Shown one piece after another: positions 14,787 to 23,254 of a stretch of 23,929 nucleotides of DNA. Source of the DNA: Phyllobacteriaceae bacterium UBA1940 (GTDB taxonomy: Bacteria; Pseudomonadota; Alphaproteobacteria; Rhizobiales; Rhizobiaceae); NCBI GenBank assembly GCA_002336975.1, contig DDFA01000108.1, positions 33,264 to 57,192 on the forward strand, written 5' to 3'. The stretch's first letter is position 1. Each line of letters starts with the position of its first letter. Under the pieces are notes generated by a model that saw nothing but the letters and a program-made list of their open reading frames with translations, was not told the DNA's origin and did no database searches. The position numbers and the translations under genes were made by a program.

Positions 14787-16346
14787 ATGCCGCGTGAAAA
14801 GAAGGTTTCGTCGCAACCGGCGTCGCCATGGCGGCGGTTTATCGGCCGATTTTCGCTGCCCGGCTTCGAAAGCTGGTCGACCACCGTCCGCACCCTGGTC
14901 CTCAACCTGTTCTTCCTGCTGATCGTCATCATTCTGGCGCCGCTGATTGTCGGCCAGTTCCGCCGCGATCAGGTGATCATCGAGCCGATCGGCGTCCCCG
15001 CCGCCATGGCCGAGCGCGGCATGACCGCGGACGTCGCCGCCAGCCGTATCTGGGACGGGCTGCTCGACGTGTCGCTGGCGGCGAAGACCACCAAGCAGTC
15101 GATCGCCGCCTTACCCGATTCGCGCCATGTCGAGTTTTCCTTCCCCGATTCCGGCCTGTCGATCGAATCGCTCGTCTACCATGTGCGCAAACTGTTCAAT
15201 GCCTACGAGACCCGCATCGCCGGCGAGTTCGTCTGCGCCGATCCCGCCTGCGCGCCGGCCGACGCGCGGCTGCGGCTGCGCGTTATCCGCGACGATGTCG
15301 AACTGGTCGACCTGCCGCCGGTGGGCGATCGGTCGGAGCGCGCCTATTTCGCCGACGCAGCCTCGGGCGTGCTGGCGGTGCTCGACCCGTTCGTCGCCAT
15401 TTCCGCCAACGCCGAGACCCAGCCCCTGAAGGCCACGGTTCTGGCGCGCCGGATGATCCGCGCCCACCACCCGGACGCCAAATGGGCGCACAACCTCATC
15501 GGCCGCATCCGCATCGACCACAATGACCTGCCGGCCGCGATCGGCGAATTCCGCGCCGCGCTGGCGCTCGATCCGGCGTTCCGCCCGGCCCGCAACAACC
15601 TCGCCAATTCGCTGTTGGCAAGCGGCGACATCGCCGGCGCAAAGGCGGAGTTCGCCGAAGTGCGGCGGCTCGACCCGCGCGACGTCATCGCCGCCGAGGG
15701 CGTCGCCGACATTGCGCTGGCGGAAAATCGGCCCGACGAGGCTGTCAGGCTGCTGGAATCAGCCGCCGAACTCGATCCGGTCAATCCGCGCTATTTCACC
15801 CGCGCCGGCACGATCCTGCTTGAACGTGGCGAGCAGCAGGCCGGCGTCGCCCAGCTGAAAAAGGCGCTGGAGCTCGATCCAGGCTACCCTGCCGCCTTTG
15901 CCCAGCTTGCCGCCATCCCGCTTGCAGCCGGCGATTTCGCCGCCGCCGAACGGGTTTATCGCGACGCAGCCGACTATGCGCCCGACGACGCGACGGCAAT
16001 ATCGGCCCACGGCCGCATCCTCGCCATTCTGAAGGACTGGTCGGCGGCCGAAACCCGCTATGCGCGCGCCGTCGCGCTTGCGCCTGCCAGCGCCGACTAC
16101 CGTCTCGAGCACGCCCGCGTCCTGCAGCGCCTGGGACGCCACCGCGACGCCCTGTCCGAACTCGACCAGGCAAAGGCGCTGGCGCCCGCCAATGCCGATG
16201 TCTGGATGTCGATCGGCGACAGCCAGCGCGATCTCGGCGCACGCGCCGATGCGGTCGCCGCCTACCGGAAATTTCTCGAATTCGCCCCATCCGACGCGCC
16301 GATGCGGCCGGTCGCCGAACAGTTCATCCGGCTGCTGTCGGGCTGA
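14787..16346 (+). CDS. Membrane-anchored TPR protein
   Basis: This 519-residue protein has a cytoplasmic lead of about 33 residues, one membrane segment at 35-57 (VRTLVLNLFFLLIVIILAPLIVG), and an unassigned domain at 60-235. About eight tetratricopeptide repeats run from 235 to the end (for example NLIGRIRIDHNDLPAAIGEFRAALALDPAF and NLANSLLASGDIAGAKAEFAEVRRLDP). TPRs bind partner proteins, so this is probably a periplasmic scaffold; the partner is unknown. The ATG at 14787 has TTTGGGG upstream; GTG 14760 would add nine residues. The 3' end is 9 bp from the convergent MOSC gene. Confidence 0.82.
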   Translation: MPREKKVSSQPASPWRRFIGRFSLPGFESWSTTVRTLVLNLFFLLIVIILAPLIVGQFRRDQVIIEPIGVPAAMAERGMTADVAASRIWDGLLDVSLAAKTTKQSIAALPDSRHVEFSFPDSGLSIESLVYHVRKLFNAYETRIAGEFVCADPACAPADARLRLRVIRDDVELVDLPPVGDRSERAYFADAASGVLAVLDPFVAISANAETQPLKATVLARRMIRAHHPDAKWAHNLIGRIRIDHNDLPAAIGEFRAALALDPAFRPARNNLANSLLASGDIAGAKAEFAEVRRLDPRDVIAAEGVADIALAENRPDEAVRLLESAAELDPVNPRYFTRAGTILLERGEQQAGVAQLKKALELDPGYPAAFAQLAAIPLAAGDFAAAERVYRDAADYAPDDATAISAHGRILAILKDWSAAETRYARAVALAPASADYRLEHARVLQRLGRHRDALSELDQAKALAPANADVWMSIGDSQRDLGARADAVAAYRKFLEFAPSDAPMRPVAEQFIRLLSG

Positions 16347-16355
16347 AGCTTCGGA

Positions 16356-16985
16356 TCAGCCCGGATAGACCCACTGCTCGCCGATCCGCACCGACACGTC
16401 CTCGCCGCGCGCGATCCGGCCGGGCTTTTCCACCCAGGCCACCAGTCCGCGCAACCTCTGCGCCGACTGCGGGAAGCGCAGCGCGCTGTCGGCGATCTCG
16501 GGCAGTCCGGCGCGCCTGGCCACCAACCTGCCGGCCACCTGGCACGGCGCGTTCTGGCCGTCGACCTTCAGCACCGCGCCGCCGGCGAAGAACAGCCGCG
16601 TCCCCGGCGGGATCATCGACAGCATCGGCACATTGTCGATCACCAGATTGGCGCCGATCCATTCCGGCAGTATCTCCGCCAAACCCATCCGGTCGGCGAT
16701 CGTCCGCAGTTCCTGCGACGACACGATCGATATCTGCCGTTCGTTGCGCATGTCTGTTCCGCGCCCGTACCAGGGCTCGCGCCCGCCGGATTTGCGCGTC
16801 AAGCCGCGATGATGGTCGCCGGCGATGCCCTCGAAATCGACATCGAACCCGTCGACCGCCCGCGTCTCGAAGTCCTCGCCCGGCGCCACCAGCGTCGCCG
16901 TCACCTTGCCGAGCAGTTTCTTGCCCTTGACGATTTCGGGAAGTTCCTCGGGCCGTTGCGCAAACAGCGGTTCGAGGTCGCGCAT
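16356..16985 (-). CDS. MOSC domain sulfurtransferase-like protein
   Basis: This 209-residue protein carries a MOSC (molybdenum cofactor sulfurase C-terminal) domain. IAGDHHRGLTRKSGGREPWYGRGT is the early conserved region; NAPCQVAGR with C148 is the conserved cysteine that carries sulfur in the family. GANLVIDNVPMLSMIPPGTRLFF supplies the central strands. Such proteins are thought to handle the molybdenum cofactor or to detoxify N-hydroxylated compounds; the substrate is unknown. The ATG at 16985 overlaps the stop of the upstream ketoacyl synthase gene by one base, and its ribosome binding site GAGGAAG lies in that gene's last codons, so translation is coupled. Confidence 0.88.
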   Translation of the reverse strand: MRDLEPLFAQRPEELPEIVKGKKLLGKVTATLVAPGEDFETRAVDGFDVDFEGIAGDHHRGLTRKSGGREPWYGRGTDMRNERQISIVSSQELRTIADRMGLAEILPEWIGANLVIDNVPMLSMIPPGTRLFFAGGAVLKVDGQNAPCQVAGRLVARRAGLPEIADSALRFPQSAQRLRGLVAWVEKPGRIARGEDVSVRIGEQWVYPG

Positions 16986-18106
16986 CACATCTTCCTCAAC
17001 AACGCGCTCGCAATCGAATAGCCGGCGCCGAAGGCGCACAGCAGCCCGTAATCGCCGGGCTCCATGTCCTCGTGATACTGCTTCAGCGCGATCACCGCGC
17101 CGGCGGCGGCGGTGTTGCCGAGCTTTTCCAGCACCATCGGCGCGGTGTCGGCGTCGGCCTCATGGCCGAGCGCCAGCTTCATGATCATCGCGTTCATCCG
17201 CCCATTGGCCTGGTGCAGCCAGTAGCGCCGCACGTCCGCCGGCGCCATCTCGTGGTCGGCGAGGAAGGCGGTAATGAAGCGGTGCGCCGCATGCGTCACC
17301 TCCTTGAACACCTTCTGCCCGTTCTGCTTGATCATCTTGCCGTCCATCGGCACCACATAGGGGTCGGGCTCGGCCGTGCGCGACAAAAAGCCGAAATTGG
17401 TGCGGATATTGTTGGAGAACTGCGTCCACGAGCGGGTGTCGATCACCTCGAAGCGGCCGGGCCGCGTCTCGTCCGTTTCGATCGCCTCGACCACCATCGC
17501 CACCGACGCGTCGCCGAAGATGAAATGCGTCTGCCGGTCGCGAAAATTCAGCTGGCCGGTAATGATCTCGGGCGTCACCACCAGCACACGTTTATGCGCG
17601 CCCGAGCGCGCCAGGGCGGTCGCCACATGCAGCGCCGCGCCGGCCGATGAGCAGCCCAGCCCCATGTCGAACGCCGCGCCGTTTATCCCCAGCGCGTTCT
17701 GGATCTCGATCGCGATCGCCGGATAGGGCCGCTGCTGGTGCGAGGCCGAGCAGATTACCATGTCGACCGACGACGCCTCGACGCCGGCATGCGCCAGCGC
17801 CCGCGTCGCCGCCGCGATGCCGAACTCCGCCATCACCGACAGTTCGTCGTCGGCGCGCTGCGCGATCACCGGCGCCATCCGGTCGACGTCCAGAATGCCC
17901 TCACGCGTCAGCACATGCCGGTTCTTCACCCCAGACGCGTAGACGATGAACTCGCTGTCGGATTTCGGCAGCGCCACTTCGCCGCGCGCCGCGCGCGCCA
18001 CGTTCTCATGGTCGATCCACTGGTTGAACGAGGCGACAAGTTCGTCATTAGTGATCGTCGCTTCGGGTATCTCGACGCCGATCCCGCTGATGATGATGCG
18101 TTTCAT
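16985..18106 (-). CDS. Beta-ketoacyl-ACP synthase III-like protein (PA3286-type)
   Basis: This 373-residue condensing enzyme of the thiolase fold has the FabH triad: C152 in GLGCSSAG, H298 in YWLHQANGRMNAM and N331 in LGNTAAAG. It is about 50 residues longer than standard FabH (near 320). It resembles the Pseudomonas PA3286 group, which condenses medium-chain acyl-CoA with malonyl-ACP and so can shunt beta-oxidation products into fatty acid synthesis. That specificity is inferred from length and sequence style only. The start ATG opens the classic MKRIIISGIGVEIP. It is the first gene of an operon with the MOSC protein. Confidence 0.9.
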   Translation of the reverse strand: MKRIIISGIGVEIPEATITNDELVASFNQWIDHENVARAARGEVALPKSDSEFIVYASGVKNRHVLTREGILDVDRMAPVIAQRADDELSVMAEFGIAAATRALAHAGVEASSVDMVICSASHQQRPYPAIAIEIQNALGINGAAFDMGLGCSSAGAALHVATALARSGAHKRVLVVTPEIITGQLNFRDRQTHFIFGDASVAMVVEAIETDETRPGRFEVIDTRSWTQFSNNIRTNFGFLSRTAEPDPYVVPMDGKMIKQNGQKVFKEVTHAAHRFITAFLADHEMAPADVRRYWLHQANGRMNAMIMKLALGHEADADTAPMVLEKLGNTAAAGAVIALKQYHEDMEPGDYGLLCAFGAGYSIASALLRKM

Positions 18107-18260
18107 GCGTATGCGTTCCAGCCCCGGCTGCCGACGGACAATATCGCGGCGGTGTATGTCAGTTTATTGGGCGTGCAAAGCCGCAAGGCGCGAAAAGTGG
18201 CGGCGCGCCGATCACTTGGTCTTTCGCCTCTTAACGTTGCCGTGTGTCGAAAGAACGCCG
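18107..18260. other. Intergenic region upstream of ketoacyl synthase gene
   Basis: This 154-bp gap between two minus-strand genes must hold the ketoacyl synthase promoter. A weak pair on the minus strand, TTGCAC then TACACC 16 bases later, is visible near 18145-18175. No strong palindrome is seen. Confidence 0.3.
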
Positions 18261-19040
18261 CTACCTGAGCGCGACGATGAACAGGCGCGGAAAACGCAGC
18301 AGCGACTTGCCGTCGACCCGCGCCGGATAGGCCGTCGCGATCCGCTCGAGATAGGCGGCGAGAAACCGGCTTTTCTCGTCCGCCGACAGCGGGTCGAGAA
18401 ACGGCTTCAACCCGGTCGATTTCAGCCATTCGACGATCGCGTCCGGCCCGTCGAGCGGATGGTTATAGAAAGTATGCCAGATGTCGATCCGGCTCGATGC
18501 CGGCCTGAGCAGGTCGTAATAATCGCCGACCGGCGGCAGCGGGTCGCGCGCCGCGTCCGCTATTTTTTCCGAAAACGGCATGGCCAGCGCCGCCTCGCGC
18601 ATCAGCTGGTGCGACGGCTCGGCCAGATTGTCGGGCATCTGCACCGCCAGCGCGCCGCCTGGCGCAAGAAAACCGATCAGCCGTCTCAGCAGGCGCGGAT
18701 GCTGCGGCAGCCACTGGAACACGGCGTTGGCGAAGATGACGTCGACCGGTTCGACCGGCTCCCAGTTCGCCGCGTCGGCAAGCGAAAACGCCACGCGCGG
18801 CAGCCGCTTCCTCGCCTTGTCGATCATGTCGGGCGAGGTGTCGAAGCCGGAAACCTCCGCATCCGGCCAGCGCTCGACCAGAAGCTCGGTCGAATTGCCC
18901 GGCCCGCAACCGATGTCGACCACCCGCTTCGGGCTCTCCACCGGCACGCGCGCCAGGAGGTCGCGCGCCGGCCGCGTCCGCTCGTCCTCGAACTTGAGAT
19001 ATTGCGCCGCCGACCAGTCGGATTTTTGCGGGTTGCTCAT
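18261..19040 (-). CDS. tam: Trans-aconitate 2-methyltransferase
   Basis: This 259-residue class I SAM methyltransferase is probably Tam, which esterifies trans-aconitate, an inhibitor of the citric acid cycle formed by spontaneous isomerisation of cis-aconitate. Motif I is [15 protein letters not shown] at 40-54. The Tam-like opening [40 protein letters not shown] and [14 protein letters not shown] fit the family, and the length matches E. coli Tam. The ATG at 19040 follows GGCGGGGG. The upstream AraC-type regulator gene ends 7 bp before it, so they are likely one operon. Confidence 0.88.
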   Translation of the reverse strand: MSNPQKSDWSAAQYLKFEDERTRPARDLLARVPVESPKRVVDIGCGPGNSTELLVERWPDAEVSGFDTSPDMIDKARKRLPRVAFSLADAANWEPVEPVDVIFANAVFQWLPQHPRLLRRLIGFLAPGGALAVQMPDNLAEPSHQLMREAALAMPFSEKIADAARDPLPPVGDYYDLLRPASSRIDIWHTFYNHPLDGPDAIVEWLKSTGLKPFLDPLSADEKSRFLAAYLERIATAYPARVDGKSLLRFPRLFIVALR

Positions 19041-19047
19041 CCCCCGC

Positions 19048-19848
19048 CTATACGCCGGCCACACCCGTTTGCCTATCGGCTTCAGGCGGCTTCGCCTGGC
19101 TCGGCGGCCGGCCGAAGCGGCGGGCGAAGGCGCGCGAAAACGCTTCGGCGCTGCCAAAGCCGGCCTTGCGCGCCACCGCCTTGATCGCATCGCCGCGCAC
19201 AAGTTCGCGCCGAGCCAGCGTCAGCCGCCATTGCGCCAGATAGGCCGCCGGCGTCACGCCCACCGCTCGCGGAAACGCCTTCATGAACTGGCTGCGCGAC
19301 TGGCCGGCCAGAAGCGCCAGATCCTCGACCCGCCACGCCCTGCCCGGTTCGTCATGCATCGCCGCCAGCGCCCGGCGCAGCGCCGGATGCGACAGGCCGG
19401 CCAGCAGGCCGGGCGTCGAGGCGCCGCGGTCCACCGCCCGCCTCAGCAGCATCAGCACCGCCACCTGCGACAGCCGGTCGATGCCGACCTGGCGGCCGCA
19501 GCGCCGCTGCCGCATTTCCTCCACCAGCGCGCCAGCCACGCCCGCGAGCGCCGGCTCGTCGCCAAGGTCGGCGGCGATCTCGCCAGGCAGCGCCGCCATC
19601 AGCGGATTGTCCATGCCGCCAAAGCAGATGCCGACGCCGACCGCTTCCGGGCTTCGCTCCCGCGCGACGCCATGGGGATAAAGCGCGATCCGTCGCGGCC
19701 CGTCCGGGTCTGTTTCGATCGCCAGCCACGCCGTATCCGGCGCCGCCGCATCCTCCAGAACCGACACGTCGAAGGCGCGAAAGAACACCGCCAGCCTGTC
19801 GACTTTTTCAGACTGCGGACTTTCGATCATGGATTCCGGACCACTCAT
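19048..19848 (-). CDS. AraC-family regulator with N-terminal cupin domain
   Basis: This 266-residue regulator has an N-terminal cupin_6-type sensor domain (to about 150) and a C-terminal AraC double helix-turn-helix. The HTH region shows [45 protein letters not shown] and then [31 protein letters not shown], which contains the family's second recognition helix. The start is ATG 19848 or ATG 19830. The predicted -10 box at 19856-19861 lies so close to 19848 that 19830 may be the true start. It is divergent from a peroxiredoxin-like gene 60 bp away, a pattern that suggests it controls that gene. Its operon includes tam. Confidence 0.88.
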   Translation of the reverse strand: MSGPESMIESPQSEKVDRLAVFFRAFDVSVLEDAAAPDTAWLAIETDPDGPRRIALYPHGVARERSPEAVGVGICFGGMDNPLMAALPGEIAADLGDEPALAGVAGALVEEMRQRRCGRQVGIDRLSQVAVLMLLRRAVDRGASTPGLLAGLSHPALRRALAAMHDEPGRAWRVEDLALLAGQSRSQFMKAFPRAVGVTPAAYLAQWRLTLARRELVRGDAIKAVARKAGFGSAEAFSRAFARRFGRPPSQAKPPEADRQTGVAGV

Positions 19849-19856
19849 GATCGAAA
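19821..19856. promoter_or_regulatory. Perfect 11-bp inverted repeat at the AraC-regulator start
   Basis: TTTCGATCATG (19821-19831) and CATGATCGAAA (19846-19856) are exact reverse complements with a 14-base spacer. Each arm holds one of the two candidate start codons, and the outer arm abuts the predicted -10 box. It may be an operator for autoregulation. Confidence 0.45.
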
Positions 19857-19885
19857 TTCTGGCATTTGCCGTCCGATCCCGTCAA
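19856..19885 (-). promoter_or_regulatory. Candidate promoter of AraC-regulator/tam operon
   Basis: On the minus strand, TTGACG (19880-19885) and CAGAAT (19856-19861) are 18 bases apart. Transcription would begin near 19849, just before the inner start codon at 19830. Confidence 0.45.
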
Positions 19886-19908
19886 CAGCCCACTTGAAAG
19901 GACTTTTC

Positions 19909-20436
19909 ATGCTGATCCCCCGGCAGCCCGCCCCCGCCTTGCGCCTCGCAACGCTCGACCACGGAGCCTTCGACCTCGCCGCCGAGTCCGCCGGCCGCTT
20001 CATCCTCATCGCCTTTTATCGCGGTCTGCATTGCCCGATCTGCGCCGGCTATCTCAAGGAACTGGAGCGACAGGTTCCAGCTTTCGCCGAACGCGGCGTT
20101 TCCGTCATCGCCGTCAGTTCCGACGGCGAACAGCGCGCCCGCGCCATGGCCGACAAGATCGGCGCCTCGGCGCTGCGCATCGGCCATGGCCTCGATCTCG
20201 CCAAGGCGCGCGAATGGGGTCTCTACATCTCCGCCTCGCGCGGCGTCACCTCGATCGGCATCGAGGAGCCGGCGCTGTTCTCCGAGCCCGGCGTGTTCCT
20301 GCTGCGCCCCGACCGCACCGTCTACTGGCTGTCGGTCCAGTCGATGCCGTTCGTGCGGCCCAATTTCGGCGAGATCGTCAAGGCGCTCGATTTCGTCATC
20401 AAGAACGACTATCCGGCGCGCGGCGAACAGGCCTGA
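19909..20436 (+). CDS. Peroxiredoxin-like (AhpC/TSA) protein
   Basis: This 175-residue thioredoxin-fold protein has a CxxC motif (C42 and C45) in FYRGLHCPICAGYLKELE, in the place of the peroxidatic cysteine of AhpC/TSA enzymes. It belongs to the 'peroxiredoxin-like' group, expected to reduce peroxides or act as a thiol oxidoreductase in the cytosol. SSDGEQRARAMADKIG and PGVFLLRPDRTVYWLSVQSMPF are typical later segments. The ATG at 19909 has AAAGGA about 7 bases upstream. The gene is divergent from an AraC-type regulator and converges on a serine hydrolase gene 18 bp away. Confidence 0.9.
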   Translation: MLIPRQPAPALRLATLDHGAFDLAAESAGRFILIAFYRGLHCPICAGYLKELERQVPAFAERGVSVIAVSSDGEQRARAMADKIGASALRIGHGLDLAKAREWGLYISASRGVTSIGIEEPALFSEPGVFLLRPDRTVYWLSVQSMPFVRPNFGEIVKALDFVIKNDYPARGEQA

Positions 20437-20454
20437 CCGGCCGCCGACCCGGCC

Positions 20455-21675
20455 TCACAAACCTGCGGCGATCGCCTGGAACGCGGCGATCGTCTCGCTC
20501 TCCATCTTTTCCCAGCTGTTGTTGTAGTCGGCATAGGCGCTGGTCTTGGCGATCACCACCCGTCGCTCGGGATTGACGTAGATGAACTGCCCGTAAATGC
20601 CGATGCCGGTGAAGTCACCGCCCTGCCGTTCGGCCGGGATCCACCACTGATAGCCGTAGCCGAGCGCCTTGCCGCCATGGCCGTCGTCGCGGCCGGGCAT
20701 CAGATGCGGCGCGTCCGGCGTCACCGAGGCGCGCACCCACTCCGCCGGCACGATCTGTTCGCCGGCGAAATTCTTGCCCTCGTTCAGATAAAGCAGCCCG
20801 AAGCGGGCATAGTCGCGCAGCACCGCGTTCAGCCCGCCGGCCGCCACCGCCTCGCCCTTTTTGTCGACCAGCCAGTAAGCGTCGGCCTGGGTTCCGAGCT
20901 TTGACCACAGCCGCTCGGAAAAATACTGCGCCAGCGGCTTCTTCGTCGCCCCTTCCAGCACCATGCCGAGCACCTGGGTGTCAGCCGAGACGTAGCGGTT
21001 GATCGTGCCCGGCGGGTCCTGGTTCTTCAGATTGGCGGTAAAATCGTTCACCGACCCGGTCAGGATCTGGATAATGTAGCGCACGATGTCCGACGACAGG
21101 TCGCCATAATCCTCGTTGAAGCCGATGCCCGACGACATCTGCAGCACGTCCTTGACCTTCACCCCCTTGTAGCCGCCCTGCGCCAGCAGCGGCGCATAGG
21201 TATCGACCGGCTGGTCGAGCTTGACCAGCCCGTCGGCGACCGCATTGCCGATCATGAACGACACCGTCGATTTCGACAGGCTCATGGCGATCGACTGGGT
21301 GTCGGCGGTGTTGCCGCGCAGATATTCCTCATGCACGACCGTCCCGTCCTTGATGACGATCAGCCCCGTCGTCTGGGTCTCGGCGATCCAGTCGGCGATT
21401 GTCTTGGTTTCGCCCTTGTAGACGAAATTTTGCGGCAGTGGCCGCTCGGCCCTGGGCAGGTCGCTCGCCGCCGGGCTTTTGTCGACCCTGGTCGAGGCAT
21501 AGATCTTGTAGAGCGAGCGGAAATTTCCGTCGATCACGTCCGGCTCGAACAGACCGGCATATTCGAACGCCGCGCGATATTCCGAAATCTGCTTGCGGAA
21601 CGCAAATGCGCCGATGGCGCCGACGACGACAAGCGCGATGACGATGCGAAAAACCCAACGCCAGACCGTGCGCAT
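20455..21675 (-). CDS. Membrane-anchored serine hydrolase, class C beta-lactamase family (second copy)
   Basis: This 406-residue protein has an N-terminal membrane anchor at 8-26 and a beta-lactamase-fold hydrolase domain. SLSK at 132-135 is the nucleophile motif, YVS at 228-230 the second motif, and IYGQ near 360-363 stands at the HxG position. It resembles 6-aminohexanoate-dimer hydrolase-type and EstB-type enzymes; the substrate is unknown. It shares SSG..FNEDYGD with the hydrolase at 4365-5747. The ATG at 21675 has a strong GGAGGGGA ribosome binding site 6-7 bases upstream; the frame open to 21825 lacks one. It converges on the peroxiredoxin-like gene. Confidence 0.92.
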   Translation of the reverse strand: MRTVWRWVFRIVIALVVVGAIGAFAFRKQISEYRAAFEYAGLFEPDVIDGNFRSLYKIYASTRVDKSPAASDLPRAERPLPQNFVYKGETKTIADWIAETQTTGLIVIKDGTVVHEEYLRGNTADTQSIAMSLSKSTVSFMIGNAVADGLVKLDQPVDTYAPLLAQGGYKGVKVKDVLQMSSGIGFNEDYGDLSSDIVRYIIQILTGSVNDFTANLKNQDPPGTINRYVSADTQVLGMVLEGATKKPLAQYFSERLWSKLGTQADAYWLVDKKGEAVAAGGLNAVLRDYARFGLLYLNEGKNFAGEQIVPAEWVRASVTPDAPHLMPGRDDGHGGKALGYGYQWWIPAERQGGDFTGIGIYGQFIYVNPERRVVIAKTSAYADYNNSWEKMESETIAAFQAIAAGL

Positions 21676-21843
21676 GAAAAAATCCCCTCCCTCAATCCGG
21701 TGACACATATTGCAGGAAGCGCGCGGGCGAGGAAGTGACGTGAAGCCGCAATTGCCTGAAAATGCCGGAGCGAAAATCCAGCACGAACAGGGCCCTTGGG
21801 CCAAGTGGATGGCGATGCCAGGCACGCGCCTGCTTCAGCAAAG

Positions 21844-22320
21844 CTAAGGCGGGATTTCTGGACTGGCGGCAGGCGAATGGCAAAGCGCGCGGACGACCGC
21901 GGGACCGTTTGCCGCGCATCCGGCAGCCGAGGGCGACCGGGACGCCGATAGCAATACATCCTCGCGCGACCTGTCGCGGAATGCGCGCGGAAACATCGAC
22001 AAGATCAGCGCCAGCGACACTGCGATCTGCCGGTAGGAAGCGGCCATTCGGGCGAGTTCCGCGCTGCGGTCGATGGTCTTGTCGTCCGAAGCGAACGCGT
22101 CGAGGCCGGGGACCAGCCCGCGCGTGTCGACATTGCCGAGAATGCCGCCAAGCACGACGAGCATGGCGTATTCGGAACGGCGAAGCGACGAGACAAGCCG
22201 GTCGTCCGCGGGACAGCCGCGCGCGACGATGCCGATGACGAGATTGGCCAGCGACGCCAGCTGCGCGATGAAGAGCAGCATATCGTCCCGGCTGATCTGA
22301 TAGTCGTCCTGCCTCTGCAT
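21844..22320 (-). CDS. Hypothetical protein, doubtful
   Basis: I do not recognise this 158-residue frame. It begins MQRQDDYQISRDDMLLFIAQ (ATG 22320; ATG 22326 is an alternative). It has hydrophobic stretches at about residues 13-30 and 50-62 (EYAMLVVLGGILGNV), and a third near 95-110 (QIAVSLALILSMF). The amino acid make-up to about residue 120 looks natural, rich in Leu, Ala, Asp and Glu. The last 35 residues look like low-quality sequence, so a frameshift or a false frame is possible. The ribosome binding site is weak. No neighbour gives a clue to function. Confidence 0.4.
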   Translation of the reverse strand: MQRQDDYQISRDDMLLFIAQLASLANLVIGIVARGCPADDRLVSSLRRSEYAMLVVLGGILGNVDTRGLVPGLDAFASDDKTIDRSAELARMAASYRQIAVSLALILSMFPRAFRDRSREDVLLSASRSPSAAGCAANGPAVVRALCHSPAASPEIPP

Positions 22321-22638
22321 GTCCATGTCCCGATGGTCGAACGGGAAGTATGGGGGCGGCTGGGAGGGAGGGGGACAAGAAAAATCTAGCCTGGGAAGCG
22401 GCGCCGAGACGTGATGAAGGCCAGGCGCGTGGCCGAGGAACCAAGATGGGACCGAAGCCGGCCGCATCTGGCGCTGCGGACTTTCTGGACACCCTGAAGC
22501 GATTGCGGCCTCGCCGTTTTATTCACCGTCAACACGACCATGTTGACGCAAGGTATCTATTCAGAACGTTAGATCTCGCCTACGGCTAAGCGTCCGATGC
22601 GATCGGTGGCGACACGCAGGTAGGCTGCGGGACTTACC
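22321..22638. other. Region without a clear gene
   Basis: These 318 bp hold no confident gene. A short + frame (22446-22589, 47 residues beginning MGPKPAASGAADFLDTLK) has no clear ribosome binding site. A purine-rich run lies at 22351-22377. The most notable element is the palindrome at 22527-22548. Confidence 0.4.
22527..22548. promoter_or_regulatory. Operator-like 8-bp inverted repeat upstream of the DoxX remnant
   Basis: CGTCAACA and TGTTGACG flank a 6-base spacer (CGACCA). The right arm contains TTGACG, which could be a -35 box, but no good -10 follows at 16-18 bases. No regulator gene lies beside it now. Confidence 0.45.
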
Positions 22639-23016
22639 ATGCTTGAACAATACGCGCCCTATGCGCAGGGTCTCTTGCGCTTTGTCGTTGGCCTATTCTT
22701 CCGGTGCCACGGAACCTCAAATATCCTGAATTTACCGGCGCGCTCTGAACCGTTGAAACCCTAGGCGATCGAGTGGTATTCGGGCCTGATCGAGTTGATC
22801 TGCGGATTTTTGCTGACCGTCGGCCTGTTCATCCGGCCCGCCGCTTTCATCGCATCGGGCGAAATGGCGTTTGCCTATTTCATGGTCCACGCCAAGAAGA
22901 TCTTCTACCCTCCGCTCAATGGCGGAGACGCCGCCATCCAGTTCTGTTTCGTCTGCCTGTTCCGGTTTTTTGCGGGTCCGGATGTATTCAGCCTCGATGC
23001 CTGGCTTGGGCGTTAG
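22639..23016 (+). pseudogene. DoxX family membrane protein, interrupted by in-frame stop
   Basis: Reading from ATG 22639 gives a DoxX-like protein of about 125 residues: MLEQYAPYAQGLLRFVVGLF at the start, then IEWYSGLIELICGFLLTVGLFIRPAAF, MAFAYFMVHAKKIFYPPLNGGDAAIQFCFVCLFRFFAGP, and SLDAWLGR at the end. All parts are in one frame, but codon 42 (22762-22764) is TAG, and the usual MAHG at helix 1 reads FRCHG. DoxX proteins are four-helix inner-membrane proteins, some linked to thiosulfate or redox stress. A fragment from ATG 22795 could still be translated, but it lacks helix 1. Either a genuine nonsense mutation or a sequencing error explains the stop. Confidence 0.75.
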
Positions 23017-23254
23017 GTCCGCTCACCGAAAAGCCTTGGGCGGGATTTTTCCGTTCTGAACACACGAAAGAACGCCGCGTTGCGATAGGTCTGCGAGGTC
23101 GAGGGCCCTCTTGCATACCCCACCGTGGCGCAAGCTTGTGAAGTTATGCAGGGAAAATTGCCGCTGCCAATGGGACTCGGCAAACAGAATCGGTCACACT
23201 TGACATTTACCGTTTGTTGCTATTTTGTTCTCATTTAAGCGGGAGCTTGTCCAA
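23017..23254. other. Intergenic region upstream of the MT-A70 gene
   Basis: 238 bp, AT-richer at its end. A TTGACA at 23200-23205 is followed 15 bases later by TATTTT (23221-23226), a possible though short-spaced promoter. No hairpin terminator or repeat is seen. Confidence 0.3.

Noticed and set aside
18249..23077. Shared 14-mer CGAAAGAACGCCGC near 18249 and 23064
   Set aside because: One 14-base match in 24 kb is expected by chance, and the flanks do not match.
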